Shown in pieces: positions 1 through 11,411 of a DNA stretch of 64,000 nucleotides (the stretch's first letter is position 1; every line of letters begins with the position of its first letter). Source of the stretch: Rotaria socialis (lineage: Eukaryota; Rotifera; Eurotatoria; Philodinida; Philodinidae); contig CAJNYU010001726.1 in assembly GCA_905331475.1 (NCBI GenBank), forward strand, positions 312,637 through 376,636, in the 5' to 3' direction. The notes beneath the pieces are model-generated. The model was not told the origin of the DNA. It saw only the letters and a program-made list of their open reading frames with translations, and made no database searches. The position numbers and the translations under genes are program-made.

Positions 1-201
1 TTTCTTTTTTACTTCGTGATTGGGTGATTATACTCGAACTAAATGGTGGAGCCTTGTTTTCATAAAAAAATGTCGCCGTTGTGATAGTCAGGCATATAAT
101 GAGACAGAAAGTAGATATATGTGGTATTTAATGCGTGACTGAAAGCAACCTAGCAATCAGATTGTCATCCTGTGCGACTACATTCTAAAGTGATACTCAG
201 C

Positions 202-3058
202 ATGAAGAATTGCCATAAAATATTTTGGCTCTATTGTTCATCTCGACGAATACCATGGCAAAAGCAAGTTACTCTTCCTCTGGTATCACATATTTTCTTG
301 GTTATTATTATTTTCGTTGGTTCACGTACGTTTGTAATGAAATCAAGTCATCCAGAAATCAACAAAGGTAAGCTTGATGTGACAAGGGGGAAACTAGTGA
401 TTGCACTCAGGTGAAGTTCGAAACAAATCATTCAAACTCAGCTAAAATCATTTTAGATCACCAAACTCACAGTAAATCACAAACTCGAAACTAATAGTTT
501 CCCATTTGGATTGTGATGTTCTTATCTACAGACATTTAGACAAATAATAGTCGGGAGCATAGAAAAAAAAGAATGTAGGAATGACTGTCGGTTGCAATTA
601 AAAATGGACCATTTGATTTAATGCGAGTTAATGAACGGCGTTAATTAACTAAAAGCGTTAACCGTTAATATTAACGGTTTTAGTTAACGTTTATTTTAAA
701 TTAACATAAATGTACCACCCCTAGTTGCAATCAGTAATCGCAAAAAAAAGAAAGCAATCAATTTTATTGCTATAGATTTTTAAAAAATGAGAAGTTTTTA
801 TATGATTCTTGAAGATTTAGAATATAAAACAATCATAATCTGTTGTATTTATTCATGTGACACTTAAAGTTTGGTTAGCGAAAATATCTTGTTGATAACT
901 ATCTAACATATAAATAGTTTTATATTATTATAAATACGTTTTCTACTCACTGGAAAGTACTAGACAGATTTATATAAAATATCATATTTATTATATGTAC
1001 ATGGAATTATAACAAAAGTATGACTTTGGTTTCATCACTCTACATCATGCATTCATCAGTATTTGCTTTTTAAATGATATTTTCATCGTTATACTAGACA
1101 ACAACTCCATTCAAAGACTATTTTCCCGGATAATACCATCAAATAGTTTTGACTTGTTTTGGACGGTATGGAATTTAGACGAAGCAGCACTTCGTGAGCG
1201 TCGCTTAATTGTCATAGATTCAATCTTTATTCATCATCCTCAAGCAACTGTCATCATGCTTTCATCAACTCTCAACCGTATAAATTTATTTGCATCATAT
1301 CGTTCCCGTGGTTATCAAATATATTGTGTTCATATCTCTCCTGAACGATTGATTCAATGGAAATGGTATTTAAGTTTTCGATCAAAAAAGTTTCTAACCC
1401 ATTTAAATGCACCATCAAATACTAATTCTTATTTACATATGAATGATTATGTCAAAGTTATGTCTTTGTATCTCTACGGTGGAACCTTTATTGATATGGA
1501 TGTAATTATTTTACAACCATTACCTGCGTATGAATTTATTGGATTAGATCGATTAGATTCTGGTAACAATTGCTCATGGTGTTTGAAAAATAGATCAGGT
1601 CTCTATATGGCAACTAGTTTAATGCGTTTTCGTTGTCATCACACATTGCTTCGTCAGATTATTTTAACTACGTTTAATGTTCAAGTTTATAATGCATATT
1701 GTTTGGATTGTACTGGAGCAAAAGCATTTACAGAAAATTTTAATCGCTATCAAGGTCAGAATGGCAGTGGATTGGCTAACTTTAAAATACTTGAGCCATA
1801 TCGTCTGTATCCATTTATGTCGAAAGAAACATCAGCAATATTTCATAGCATGCAAAACGATTTATCATTACTATCAGCTGATTTGATGAAGAAAAGTTAT
1901 GCACTTCCTTTTTTTGGTCATATCAGTGATAAATTTATTATAAAAAATGATTCTTTGATGGGTAGTCTTAACAATCAGTTGAATCTTGGTATTATTCGAC
2001 CAAAGAGTTCGTTTCAAGGCCAAACGAATACAAGGACACGTTTGATTCATCGTCCGGTTTATATTTTTACTAATCGAAATCAAGGTCGATTTCATGGTCA
2101 TGATGCTGTTTACTTAAAATTAGATTCCACATTAGCTAGGAAAAATATTAAATGGAATCTCAATATTCATGTATCTCGTGGAATGATCATTTATTCAGAT
2201 AGAACTTCACTGGCGAATCTTGGTCAAGCTCAAGTTAATACAATATTAAACAAACTAGTATATAAACCAAATGAATCGACATCTCTTGATACATTGTGTA
2301 TTCTTCTAAAAAGTGGTAAAATATCTATCAATTCTTCATTGACTATTCTTGTTTTTTCCAAATGGGTTACATTTCTCTTAAACACTATTGAAACAAATGG
2401 TAATCATACTGTAATAGAAAGAATGGTTACCAATGTTGAAAAATACTTTCCAAATACAACTATTCACATTGCTAGTGATTTAAATCGTCTCTCTGGTGGT
2501 AATTATGAGTCTCTCTACTTAGATTCGTCGAATGCTGTTAAAAGATACCGTTTAAGCAAAAATGTATTTATTTTTAATATTCCAGAAGAAAATATACCGT
2601 CTACTTTTCATGATTATTTCATAAATACAGTACCTACACCATTCTTTTTGCTTGTGAATGATAATTTCACATTTGAAGAGTATTCGCATATTGATTTATT
2701 ATTAGAATTAATTTATACTTATGAGCATATTGATATCATTGCTGAGGATGAGCCCGATAACAGACAAGCATTGAGTGATTATTCGACTCTAATTCTTCGT
2801 GGCTATCAAGCAAACGCATCACAAAATGGCTATGCTCAAAGTCAAAGACTACTTGTTCAATTATCCGATGATAAGAAGTATTTGGATGAAACAAATCCAT
2901 GTAATCAAATTGATTTTATACCAAATGTGTTCATGGGAAGAAAACGATCAATGGATTCACTTCATTGGTATAATTTTTTTAAATCTGTTTATGATGAAAT
3001 GTTTTTCTCGCAGCTTTATCGTGCTAATCGAACTATATATACTTGTCGATATATTTAA
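202..3058 (+). CDS. Type II Golgi glycosyltransferase: GT32 domain plus degenerate GT2-like domain
   Basis: Two exons, 202-367 and 1098-3058 (phase 1 junction), give 708 residues. The short exon holds the ATG and a single hydrophobic signal-anchor at about residues 24-42, as in Golgi type II transferases. The first half has the glycosyltransferase sugar-binding (DXD, GT32/A4GALT-like) signature: YGGTFIDMDV with D188 and D190 as the expected nucleotide-sugar/Mn ligands, followed by a C-W-C stretch. The second half (about 430-708) resembles GT2-type beta-1,4-GalNAc transferases: a beta strand ending in IHIASD, then FLLVNDNFTF at about 572-581 where the family has a DDD motif, and later IPNVFMGR and a WYNFF segment near the end. 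N576 and N578 replace acidic residues, so this half may be non-catalytic. Acceptor sugar is unknown. The 730-nt intron holds a MITE. Confidence 0.82.
591..731. mobile_element. hAT-like foldback MITE with 8-bp target duplication
   Basis: The 125-bp element (599-723) lies between two copies of GTTGCAAT (591-598 and 724-731). Its ends are imperfect inverted repeats: the right end read inward starts TAGGGGTGGTACATTT; the left starts TAAAAATGGACCATTT, with 10 of 16 matches and four G-to-A differences. The whole element folds around a perfect 16-bp palindrome at 662-677 (CCGTTAATATTAACGG). An 8-bp duplication and TAGGGGTG-type ends are typical of hAT superfamily MITEs. There is no coding capacity. 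It sits inside the first intron of the glycosyltransferase gene. Confidence 0.7.
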
Positions 3059-6004
3059 ACTTATCATCTCGAACCATGAGGAAAAAATAAAAAACGTTTT
3101 TCTGAATCATGACAGCCTGTAAATAATTATTTTATAGATGTTTTAATCAAATATAATTTCAGGAAGACCATCAAGGTCAATTATGCGAATATTGATCTCG
3201 ATAAAAACGTAACAAAGATTGTACCAGATTAATGAAAGTGTGTTTTTTAGTAGCCAATTTTTATGTCGAAACACTATATAGCAAACGTTTTAATTAATAA
3301 AATGCATGTTAACTACAGCATTGCCTTGTTCATCTACTTTCTAACAAAATATTAATTATAAGGATTAGAGAGAAAATATAGCTGCTTTTGTCTTGATAAA
3401 AAAAAGCAATTTACGCTAGTTTTACTCCGTTGCATTAAAATTTAGTCATGACTTATGGAAAAACAATTGAAAATTTTCGCTCTATCTGCTTTAATAATAT
3501 GAAATATATCTAAGATCTATGAATAATTAAATGTTTAGACGATTAAATATTGTTCAATGATGGTTTGAAAAAGTTTTTAATAACTCTTTCGTGTTATTTT
3601 TTCGATTTTAAAATAGTAATCAAAGATAAATGGGTACTTCTAACCTCCACTGTTGTTATTATTTTCTCTTGCTTTTCTCTTGAAGGTAAAAAAGCAATTA
3701 TCTATGTAGGTTATTATGATTAAAGTATATTTTTTCAAGGCCATGACTTATCTGTCGGTGTTCGTCATATCTAATGTTATGTGTTTAATAGGATGCTCGT
3801 CCGACTTACAGTCGTTAGGGCTTTACAGCTTTTTCTTTTCTTTTGTACCACGTAAATTGATCAATTGTAACTTTGTCTTCTCCATATCTGCTATTAATAT
3901 ATATTTTTTTAAATATCATCCTACATCTAATAAATTTATGTACAAGATAGATATTTTATATTAAAATATAACAATTATATATTGCTGTATTAGATTGTTC
4001 ATTGCCAGTAAAAGCATGCGAATAAAGAAAATTCTCAAGTTTGAAAAACAAGCGTTTGACTTTGACTGACTTTATTGCTTGAATATTTGACGATGTTTAC
4101 TATTTAAACTATCAATACTCGTCTTTTGAAGCGATAAATGTTGTATGAAAATAGATATGTAAATATGATCAATGTAATGCAATAAAAAGTAATTGATTCA
4201 ACATTTATTATGTTGTTGTTTTTTTTTCGTTTCTGATAACTATTCGCAATATTTCTCAATAATGAGACAAAAAAACAAATAATTACGGACAAAACATAAG
4301 CAGCCTTTTTCTATTCGTTTATCTAAATTTTGCAATCCTAAGCTCACATTCAGTTCCAACACTGGTTGCTAGAGCCAAATGTATTTGCCGTGTAAATTTC
4401 GATGATAAGTACTTGAGCTTTTAGAATTATCTTATTTTTCAAACTAACTGCCAAATAAATTATGATCAGATACTACAAACAACGCTATAAATTTAGCCTA
4501 GTCTTGCAGTCAGACTGGATATTGTATAGAAAATGCAGACTTTTCTGAAATATCTAAATAATCAATTGTTAAGATCATATGTAAATATCGCGAATGTGTA
4601 AAACAGACTAATAATCGTAAATTACTTTGTTAACTATTATTTTACTAGTAGTATTAATTATTGATTACCTGGATGAAACGCAAATTTTAATAGAAATGGA
4701 ATTTAGAACACTTGAATGCGTTATAGACGGAAAAAAGTGAATGTGGGAACAACTTTAATTGATAAAAAAACTAGGAAACGTTTTGAAAAAGACTTTCCAT
4801 CATGAAAGAAAGATAGGAAAAACATTAGAAATGAAGATGAAATCCAAAGCATGTATAAAAAATAGAATAATGGTAAGTGCTAATTACAGAATTTGTTTTA
4901 TTTCTAATAATGAAGAGTTCTCATATTTTATTATTATAATTATAGAGACGAATTCGTTAAGCAGAAAAATCATCAATCGAGAAAGAAAACAAATAAATTA
5001 TTTACATGACAATGATACATAAACAGAATCATTTTAAACAAAGGTTTCCCAAATATGAGAGCTAAAAGAAAACGTGAAAGGCAAAAAATGATGGAATTTC
5101 TTCAAAGCATAAAATACAAGTCCCAACTCGTACGAATAAGCCAAATCAAGATGATATCTTAATCTCAGTTGTTACTTGCAACATTTTTTAGGATTTTTCG
5201 ATTGGAGGGATTCACACTGCATTAGATTTACCCCATTATAATTAATTTTATGCTATAGACGTTGCTATCATCTTTACTCCTTTTAGTTCTTGTATCTCCT
5301 AACCCATCTTTGAGCACTCTCTCTTCAACGACACCCACACCCACACCCATCTATTTGCACACTGTCAAATTTGGAACATATCCGAAATAACCATCATTTT
5401 TCCAAAATAGAGAAAAACGATATTCTCAAGGGAAAAAACTATTTTTCTCTGATAACACATCAACAAACTTTTCTCACACAGGATCTCTATCATTCGATTT
5501 CATGAAAAAAGCAAAATGAGAAACCATCGTCGTTTCTCAGTTTTCTCGCTTAATTTTGTATTCGATATAAAAATTTCAACAAAATTTATTTGCATAGAAA
5601 GATTTCATTTTCGGATTTTGTTTTTTACCTAAAAATATTATGCGTTCAAATATCGAACTAAACAACTGATTTAATATTTACTTTACTAATTATCATTTAA
5701 AAAGAACATCAAATGGAATGACTAAGTTATTATAGAACTATAGATGTAAGTACTATTTGTATTCGAATAGAATTATATATATCATAAACCGCATTTACTT
5801 TTCTTTGATTTCCCAATAAATGCTACACAAAACCAAAACTAATCAGTAGATGATTTTATTTATTCTCCATAACATAATGAGAAACATAATTGTTAAATGT
5901 TGTATCACAAAAAAAGAACAGGTAATGTCATATTATAACAATATCGTGTAGAAAATGTTTTGAAACAAATAAACATTGAAATGGATTTCGACAAAAAGTT
6001 TTTT
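3059..6004. other. Gene-free AT-rich interval
   Basis: The longest open frames here (3716-3964, 4759-5022) have no recognisable motif, no supporting splice partner and AT-driven composition. Nothing else was seen apart from the short C-rich telomere-like repeat at 5331-5350. It separates convergent genes: the glycosyltransferase (plus) and the TIL inhibitor (minus). Confidence 0.5.
5331..5350. repeat. Short interstitial CCCACA repeat (telomere-like)
   Basis: About three tandem copies of CCCACA (TGTGGG on the minus strand) at 5331-5350. This hexamer equals the telomere unit I recall for the bdelloid Adineta vaga. Only about three units are present, so chance or a generic microsatellite is possible. 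Confidence 0.4.
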
Positions 6005-6862
6005 TTAACATGTTGTTTTATGAACACAAGGGCTGTTTATTTCATTACTTTTGTGTGTATAATCTTGGTCACAGAAGCAACCAGAAGCACACGGAAGAAA
6101 ACAAGGCAAGCCAGTCTTGTTTGTACATGATTGTAGACAAACTGCAGCACATGCTTTATATGATCCATTGATAATTTGACAGCAAGTTTCGGGTTTTACA
6201 CATTTGCCATTCTCTCCAAGGACATAATTGCTTTTACAAAAACATCCTGCACGGCAAACTGTTGGGCAAACTCGAAATTTTAACATTGGATTACGTTCGT
6301 CGTCACATGTCTGTGGACATGTTGATCCGCATTCTGTGTACTCTGCATTGGGATCATGACATAAAGCATTGCTACATTCAGATTCAGGAATGCATGGACT
6401 GTCCGTCTGATTATTCAAACGAATGAAACCACTTTTGCAGAAACAACCCGGTATACACTGTTTCGTACACAATTGCGACCTATCTGTGCACGTATCGGGA
6501 CAAGCTGAGCCACATTCGTTGTAAAATTCATTGGCACGGCAAGAACAATTGGAATGTGGTATACACTTACTTTTATCGTCGGTTGCACGGACAAAGCCTG
6601 TTTTACAAAAACAACCCGGAACACATTGATATGTACAGTATTTAGGTGTATCTGTACAATTTTCTTGACAAGCACTACCACATTCACGGTATTCTTCGTT
6701 ATCAGGACAACGAGTCACTATTGGGAAAAAAGACAAAATATATTGATATGTAAGAAAGAAACAATAAAGTAGTTTATAAGTTATTCTACCAGTACTAGCA
6801 TGAACGACAACGAATAATACTGCTAATATCAATACAAAACCAATTCGAATAGTGACAATCAT
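6005..6862 (-). CDS. Secreted four-domain TIL-type protease inhibitor-like protein
   Basis: Exons 6862-6790 and 6717-6005 on the minus strand, separated by a 72-nt intron that is itself open in frame, give 261 residues. The N-terminus is a clear signal peptide (hydrophobic run to about residue 22, ending VVVHAS). It is followed by four cysteine-rich modules of about 55-60 residues, each with the trypsin-inhibitor-like (TIL, inhibitor family I8) pattern: ECGSxC, CxxxC, then PGCFCK or similar and a closing cysteine. Such proteins are secreted and usually block serine proteases through an exposed loop. The target protease cannot be read from sequence, and a mucin/von-Willebrand-like structural role is possible. 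Retention of the intron would add 24 in-frame codons, so an isoform is conceivable. Confidence 0.88.
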   Translation of the reverse strand: MIVTIRIGFVLILAVLFVVVHASTGRITYKLLYCFFLTYQYILSFFPIVTRCPDNEEYRECGSACQENCTDTPKYCTYQCVPGCFCKTGFVRATDDKSKCIPHSNCSCRANEFYNECGSACPDTCTDRSQLCTKQCIPGCFCKSGFIRLNNQTDSPCIPESECSNALCHDPNAEYTECGSTCPQTCDDERNPMLKFRVCPTVCRAGCFCKSNYVLGENGKCVKPETCCQIINGSYKACAAVCLQSCTNKTGLPCFLPCASGCFCDQDYTHKSNEINSPCVHKTTC

Positions 6863-6889
6863 AATGTTTTCTTTTTATTATGTTTAGTC

Positions 6890-6920
<31 letters not shown>

Positions 6921-7390
6921 GTGTTTTAGAACATTGGTGAATGATAATCCTTAAATATACATTTATCTACTCCTACGATATACATAACAGAGGAGGAATG
7001 TCACAATGAAATTTTAATGTTATTGATGAATAATAATGTAAATCATAGTGACAGTCTACCATTTAGATACGTAAGAAATAATCCACTTCGATTATCACCA
7101 TTATCAAATAGCGGGAGATAGACGAGAACAAGATAGTTTATGAATAAAGAACACGAGTCAAACATTTTGTTCTTATCAGCTTAGTATTTCATAAAATAGT
7201 ATTAAGACACACGAAATTGAATAGCTAGATGCTTAGCTTTATTTTCAGATAGAGAACACAATATATATATATAATCATCGAAAAACATATTTTCTGCTCT
7301 TATGGGTTTTTGTGTCTTGTCTAACTTATAAAATAATGAAAATTTGGTTACTAGATTATATTTTTGCCGAATTCACAATCATCTACTTGG

Positions 7391-7511
7391 TATCTATCAT
7401 AGCTGACATACATCGTAGTGTCCTGATAAATCCCGAGGGGGGCGTCCTTTGCAAATAATTTTTTCGCTGGAATCCTGGCAAGCGCTGCGATGTATGAATC
7501 ATAGATAATCG
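7391..7511. repeat. Imperfect inverted repeat in a GC-richer island
   Basis: The left arm at 7391-7415 and the right arm at 7488-7511 share a perfect 9-bp core (CATACATCG against CGATGTATG) plus an outer run related to ATAGATA, with a spacer of about 70 nt. The island (about 7360-7550) is noticeably less AT-rich than its surroundings and carries a 64-codon minus-strand open frame. It could be a transposon relic, an RNA hairpin, or a stray exon. Confidence 0.35.
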
Positions 7512-10117
7512 ATAATTTTATGCGTTGCTCGAAGAACTCATACATTGATTATTGCATTTCGACGCTATTATGATTCCCAAATAACATTTTAGTTAATAAT
7601 AGAATACAGATTGTCATATTTATTTTTATCGGTCCAATTCGTGTTCATTTTGTATCTTCATGGTTTAGTCCAATTGAAAATAAAACATAATAATAAGAGA
7701 ATTCAAAATTTAAATCCACACAAAAAGGTATTCGGCTAATCTAATTATTGAAACGCAAATAGAACTTGGACAGTTAAAAACAAAAATCAATATAAAAGAA
7801 GCAAGACCAATATTTACTATCCTAACCATTCATATAAATGCCATCATCAAACATATTAGATAATAACATTTCTTTTAATCTTAGTTAAAATTAAAATATT
7901 TTTTATATTATAAGTACTACTTTTATTTTATTATTTGCATCAGGCATCTCTTTATTAATAGTTTGAAAAAGTCTTTTCTGATCTTTTCCGTTTAATTACT
8001 AGTCTAGAAATAGGAACATATGGCCAAAAGATACGCTGTATATAAACTCCCAGTTTTCCAGAAGCAATGCATCATTTATTATACTCGAGCAAATAATTGT
8101 ATTCGTTAGTAGTGCGTTGGCAATACATGTATTTTGTAATTTCTACGTATTGTTAAGCTTTTTTACTTATGCTCGATAGCATAACAGCGTGATAGAAAAT
8201 CTTAAATAATAGATTGCAATAGAGATTAATAAGTTTATATTAATTTTATTTTCAATATCGAAATATACTAATCATAGCGGAAAATAAAAAGTCAGGATTA
8301 TAGAAAACTACAATGGGAACTTTCTATCCACTATAATCAAGATACTAATACTTGTTTTTCCTGTTTTATGTAGATTACTGCCTTCGCCCACAGTAATGAA
8401 CTTTAGGAGATCAAAAGACTCGATAAATTAGTCAAAGAAATTAACAAGTTTGATTTTGTTTTAATAATGTAATTGCTGAGAATTTCTGTTTTTCATTTAA
8501 TCTTGAAATGAGCTGTTCAAGTTATTATTGAATCATAGAAAATATTTCATATAGAAATAAAAATCATTCATCTCTGCTTTTTATCATACATTGTCAGGAA
8601 GTAGAAAAAAACGTTCGCTGAAAATTTCGAAGTATTTTTCTATAAATGAAAAAAATCGCCCATGAATAATAGAAGTATCGTTTTTTATAACTTTCTCATT
8701 TTATATATTATTGCTATAATTAAATAGAAGAAGAAAAACTTGTACAATAAATGTCCTTGGAAAATATCTATAAAGGAATAAATAAATGCAATAAAATATA
8801 TTAGCTATGTGTAGATCTTAGTAGGACAAAAAGAAATATGTAGCACAACCTTTTTATCGAATACTTAACCAACAATATGTGAAGATTGTAATAAAAAAAA
8901 AGAAAGAGAAAATAGCACATATTAGAAATAGCAAGGTGAATTTGTATTAATTGTATCCAAAAGCAACAATGCTTATGTTTCATTTTAATATGTAAAAAAA
9001 TATTCTATTTATTTTATCTCTTAAGTAATTTTACAATAAGTCATACATTGAGAGAATATTTTTTCATAATGTTTTTCAATGGTATTTCCCAAAACACACT
9101 GTAACCAAATCAATAGATTTTAATTTACGTAATTCATAAGAAAACCATAGAAATTTTCTCTATTCTTATTATTCTCTCGGGCTTTTGTTTATGTCAAGTG
9201 TAGACCGAGTTTGATTTCCTTATAAATCATTTTTCTTTGTCTAATGATAAATTAATTAGGATCATTCAACATTTTTAATCCTTTCATTGAATTTTTCAAG
9301 TCTATACAACACGGAATAAATTTGAGTTGAACTTATCAACATAATTCTGTGTTTTTATCGAAAAAAAAGCATAACTGTAGAGATCAATTCTTCTTAAAAT
9401 ATGCATTTGAATTTTCTCTCTCGTAACCAATGATTTTTTATTAATGAGAAAACAAAGAATAAGTTCAAATGGCCATCGTTTAGAATTAATTGATTAAAAC
9501 TTAATTTCGGAAAGAAACTAATCAAGAATATTTCACTTCGTTCAACAAGTTCTTTTTATATAACACAGATTAAGATTTCTTTGTTCAAATATTTCCCTTT
9601 CCGTGGGGAAATCTAGTTCATACATTAGAGATGGTATAACATCACACTAGATTATATCGGTCAATCTAATCTTTTGAACACACATCAATTTATCTAGAGT
9701 TTATTATTGCACTTAAACTAGAAGTAATGTAACTGACTAGATGCATTCTTTTCGTGTTTTTTTCTTTCTTTTTTCACTTGTTAACATCTCATCCTGATTT
9801 ATCATTTAGTCATTCATCAATGGCATTCTTTTAGTACTCAGTGAAAGACTCATCTTTTTTCTCTTCTTCTTTTTTCTTTTTTCGCTCGTTCCATCTTAAT
9901 GCTACTATTTGATGATGATGTTAGAACGACAACATATAGAAACTGTCGAAGGTGAAAGCGTAGCACGTACAACATATTCTGTTATTCTTTTTTCTCCTTT
10001 GCTCGCTCTCTCGCGTATTTTCGAAGCTGAATCATCGTCATCGAAACAAAAAAAAAAGACGATAGAAAGAATCTGCCCGATGTGTGTGCATTTGTTGCTT
10101 TAGGTCGGAAGAAACGC

Positions 10118-10160
10118 GAAAGAAAGAAAGAAAGAATGAATGAATGAAGGAAAGAAAGAG
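10118..10160. repeat. AAAG/AATG tetranucleotide repeat
   Basis: Tandem AAAG units pass into AATG and then back into AAAG-type units. It lies about 200 bp upstream of the LDLa receptor start codon. Confidence 0.8.
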
Positions 10161-10334
10161 GAAAAAAATGAGAGAAACATGCGCAGCCGATTTGACAATC
10201 AACTAGAAGCAGCAGCATTCAAGATAGATTGCAATACATATCCGAATGAAAGAAAAAAAATTTGTTTGCTATTCAGCTCGCCAAAACGCACGATTGAATG
10301 ACTGACTGAACAATATATATTTAATCTTCGAATA

Positions 10335-11411
10335 ATGGCAAACACTAAAATAATCCAAATCTGGTCCTGGTGGCTACTAGTACTTATTCAAAGTATTTAT
10401 TCAAGTTCAACACAAAGTAAATAAAGAAAATTCCGTTTTCATTTTGTTATTTTTTGTTTATTGATTTTCAACTAGTTCAATTTATGTCTTTCTGTAATCA
10501 AACGATGAATATGTCATCTCCTATATCAATCATTTTCACACCAAATTCGTTATCTTCTTATACAACATGTTGTAATATCACAATTGATAAATTATATTTA
10601 TCTAATTCTTTAGAACAATTTATAATTAATATAAATGATACATTCGACTTAAATCCATCAGTTCATGTATTTAATAAAAATATGCAACCTTTAGAATTAG
10701 ACAATTATCAATTATTAAATCGAAAATACCGTAAAACTTTGATGATTGATTTACCTCTAACGTTTAGTTTATGTAAATTTAATATACAAGCATTCGAAAT
10801 ATTAATATCAAACTTCACAAAAGGTAAATACAATCGATAAATTATTTTGTATATTCATTTAAAAATTTTTTCTTTCATAGGCCCGTGTACGGCAAATCAA
10901 TATCGTTGTTCAACGAGTAGTTCAGATCATTGGTGCATAGATGAAACATTTCACTGTGATGGTTATCATTCATGTCCACAAGGCAATGATGAATTCGATT
11001 GTCCAAGTATGAAAAAAATATCAATAGATTTTGTCTTAGTAGAAAGAGCACCTTTCTTTATCTTTGTATTTTTCATAAATAGAATCAGTGTCACGATTAG
11101 CTATATCAAAAATGAAACGAACTATAAGCGGTGGTATTGTAACAACAATAATTGTATTAGGACTTCTATTGATTATTGGTTCAGTCAGTATAGCTGTTGC
11201 TTTTGTTTATTTTCAACGGAAACGTCAAAGACGTAGACAATTTACTTATTCACTTGAATCTACTAGTGATGATTGGGAACCATCAGGTACTGGTTATCAT
11301 TTATTTGATAATTGGACAAATAACCGGCGTAGTACAGGAAATAATACGAATAATATTGCTATTGATTCGAATGAACACATGCCTATAACAACAACTATAA
11401 CGAATCGGTGA
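10335..11411 (+). CDS. Single-pass membrane protein with one LDL-receptor class A module
   Basis: Four exons, 10335-10416, 10476-10823, 10881-11006 and 11083-11411, all phase 1, give 294 residues. A signal peptide (WSWWLLVLIQSIYSSS) is followed by a domain of about 110 residues with few cysteines that may be CUB-like. Next is a complete LDLa repeat in its own exon: six cysteines with QYRC, WCID, CDG and the calcium-binding NDEFDC end. A transmembrane helix (about 212-235, starting GGIVTTIIVLG) and a stop-transfer run RKRQRRR follow. The cytoplasmic tail of about 55 residues is Ser/Thr/Asn-rich with YSL and YHLF elements that might act in endocytic sorting. The architecture suggests a small cell-surface ligand-binding receptor; the ligand is unknown. 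Confidence 0.83.

Larger units (their letters stand above)
6863..10334. other. Long interval without a convincing gene
   Basis: Contains an (AT)n run at about 6896-6920 just upstream of the TIL gene, a relatively GC-rich island with an inverted repeat at 7391-7511, and purine tetranucleotide repeats near 10118-10160. Open frames at 8801-8983, 9909-10103 and 9982-10218 lack motifs or overlap simple repeats. The last about 100 bp should include the promoter of the LDLa receptor gene. Confidence 0.45.

Noticed and set aside
3716..3964. 82-codon plus-strand frame with Phe/Ile-rich product
   Set aside because: No domain, no plausible splice partner; typical of AT-rich noncoding sequence.
9909..10218. 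Overlapping frames on both strands upstream of the LDLa gene
   Set aside because: They overlap purine/pyrimidine repeats and oppose each other with no motif.
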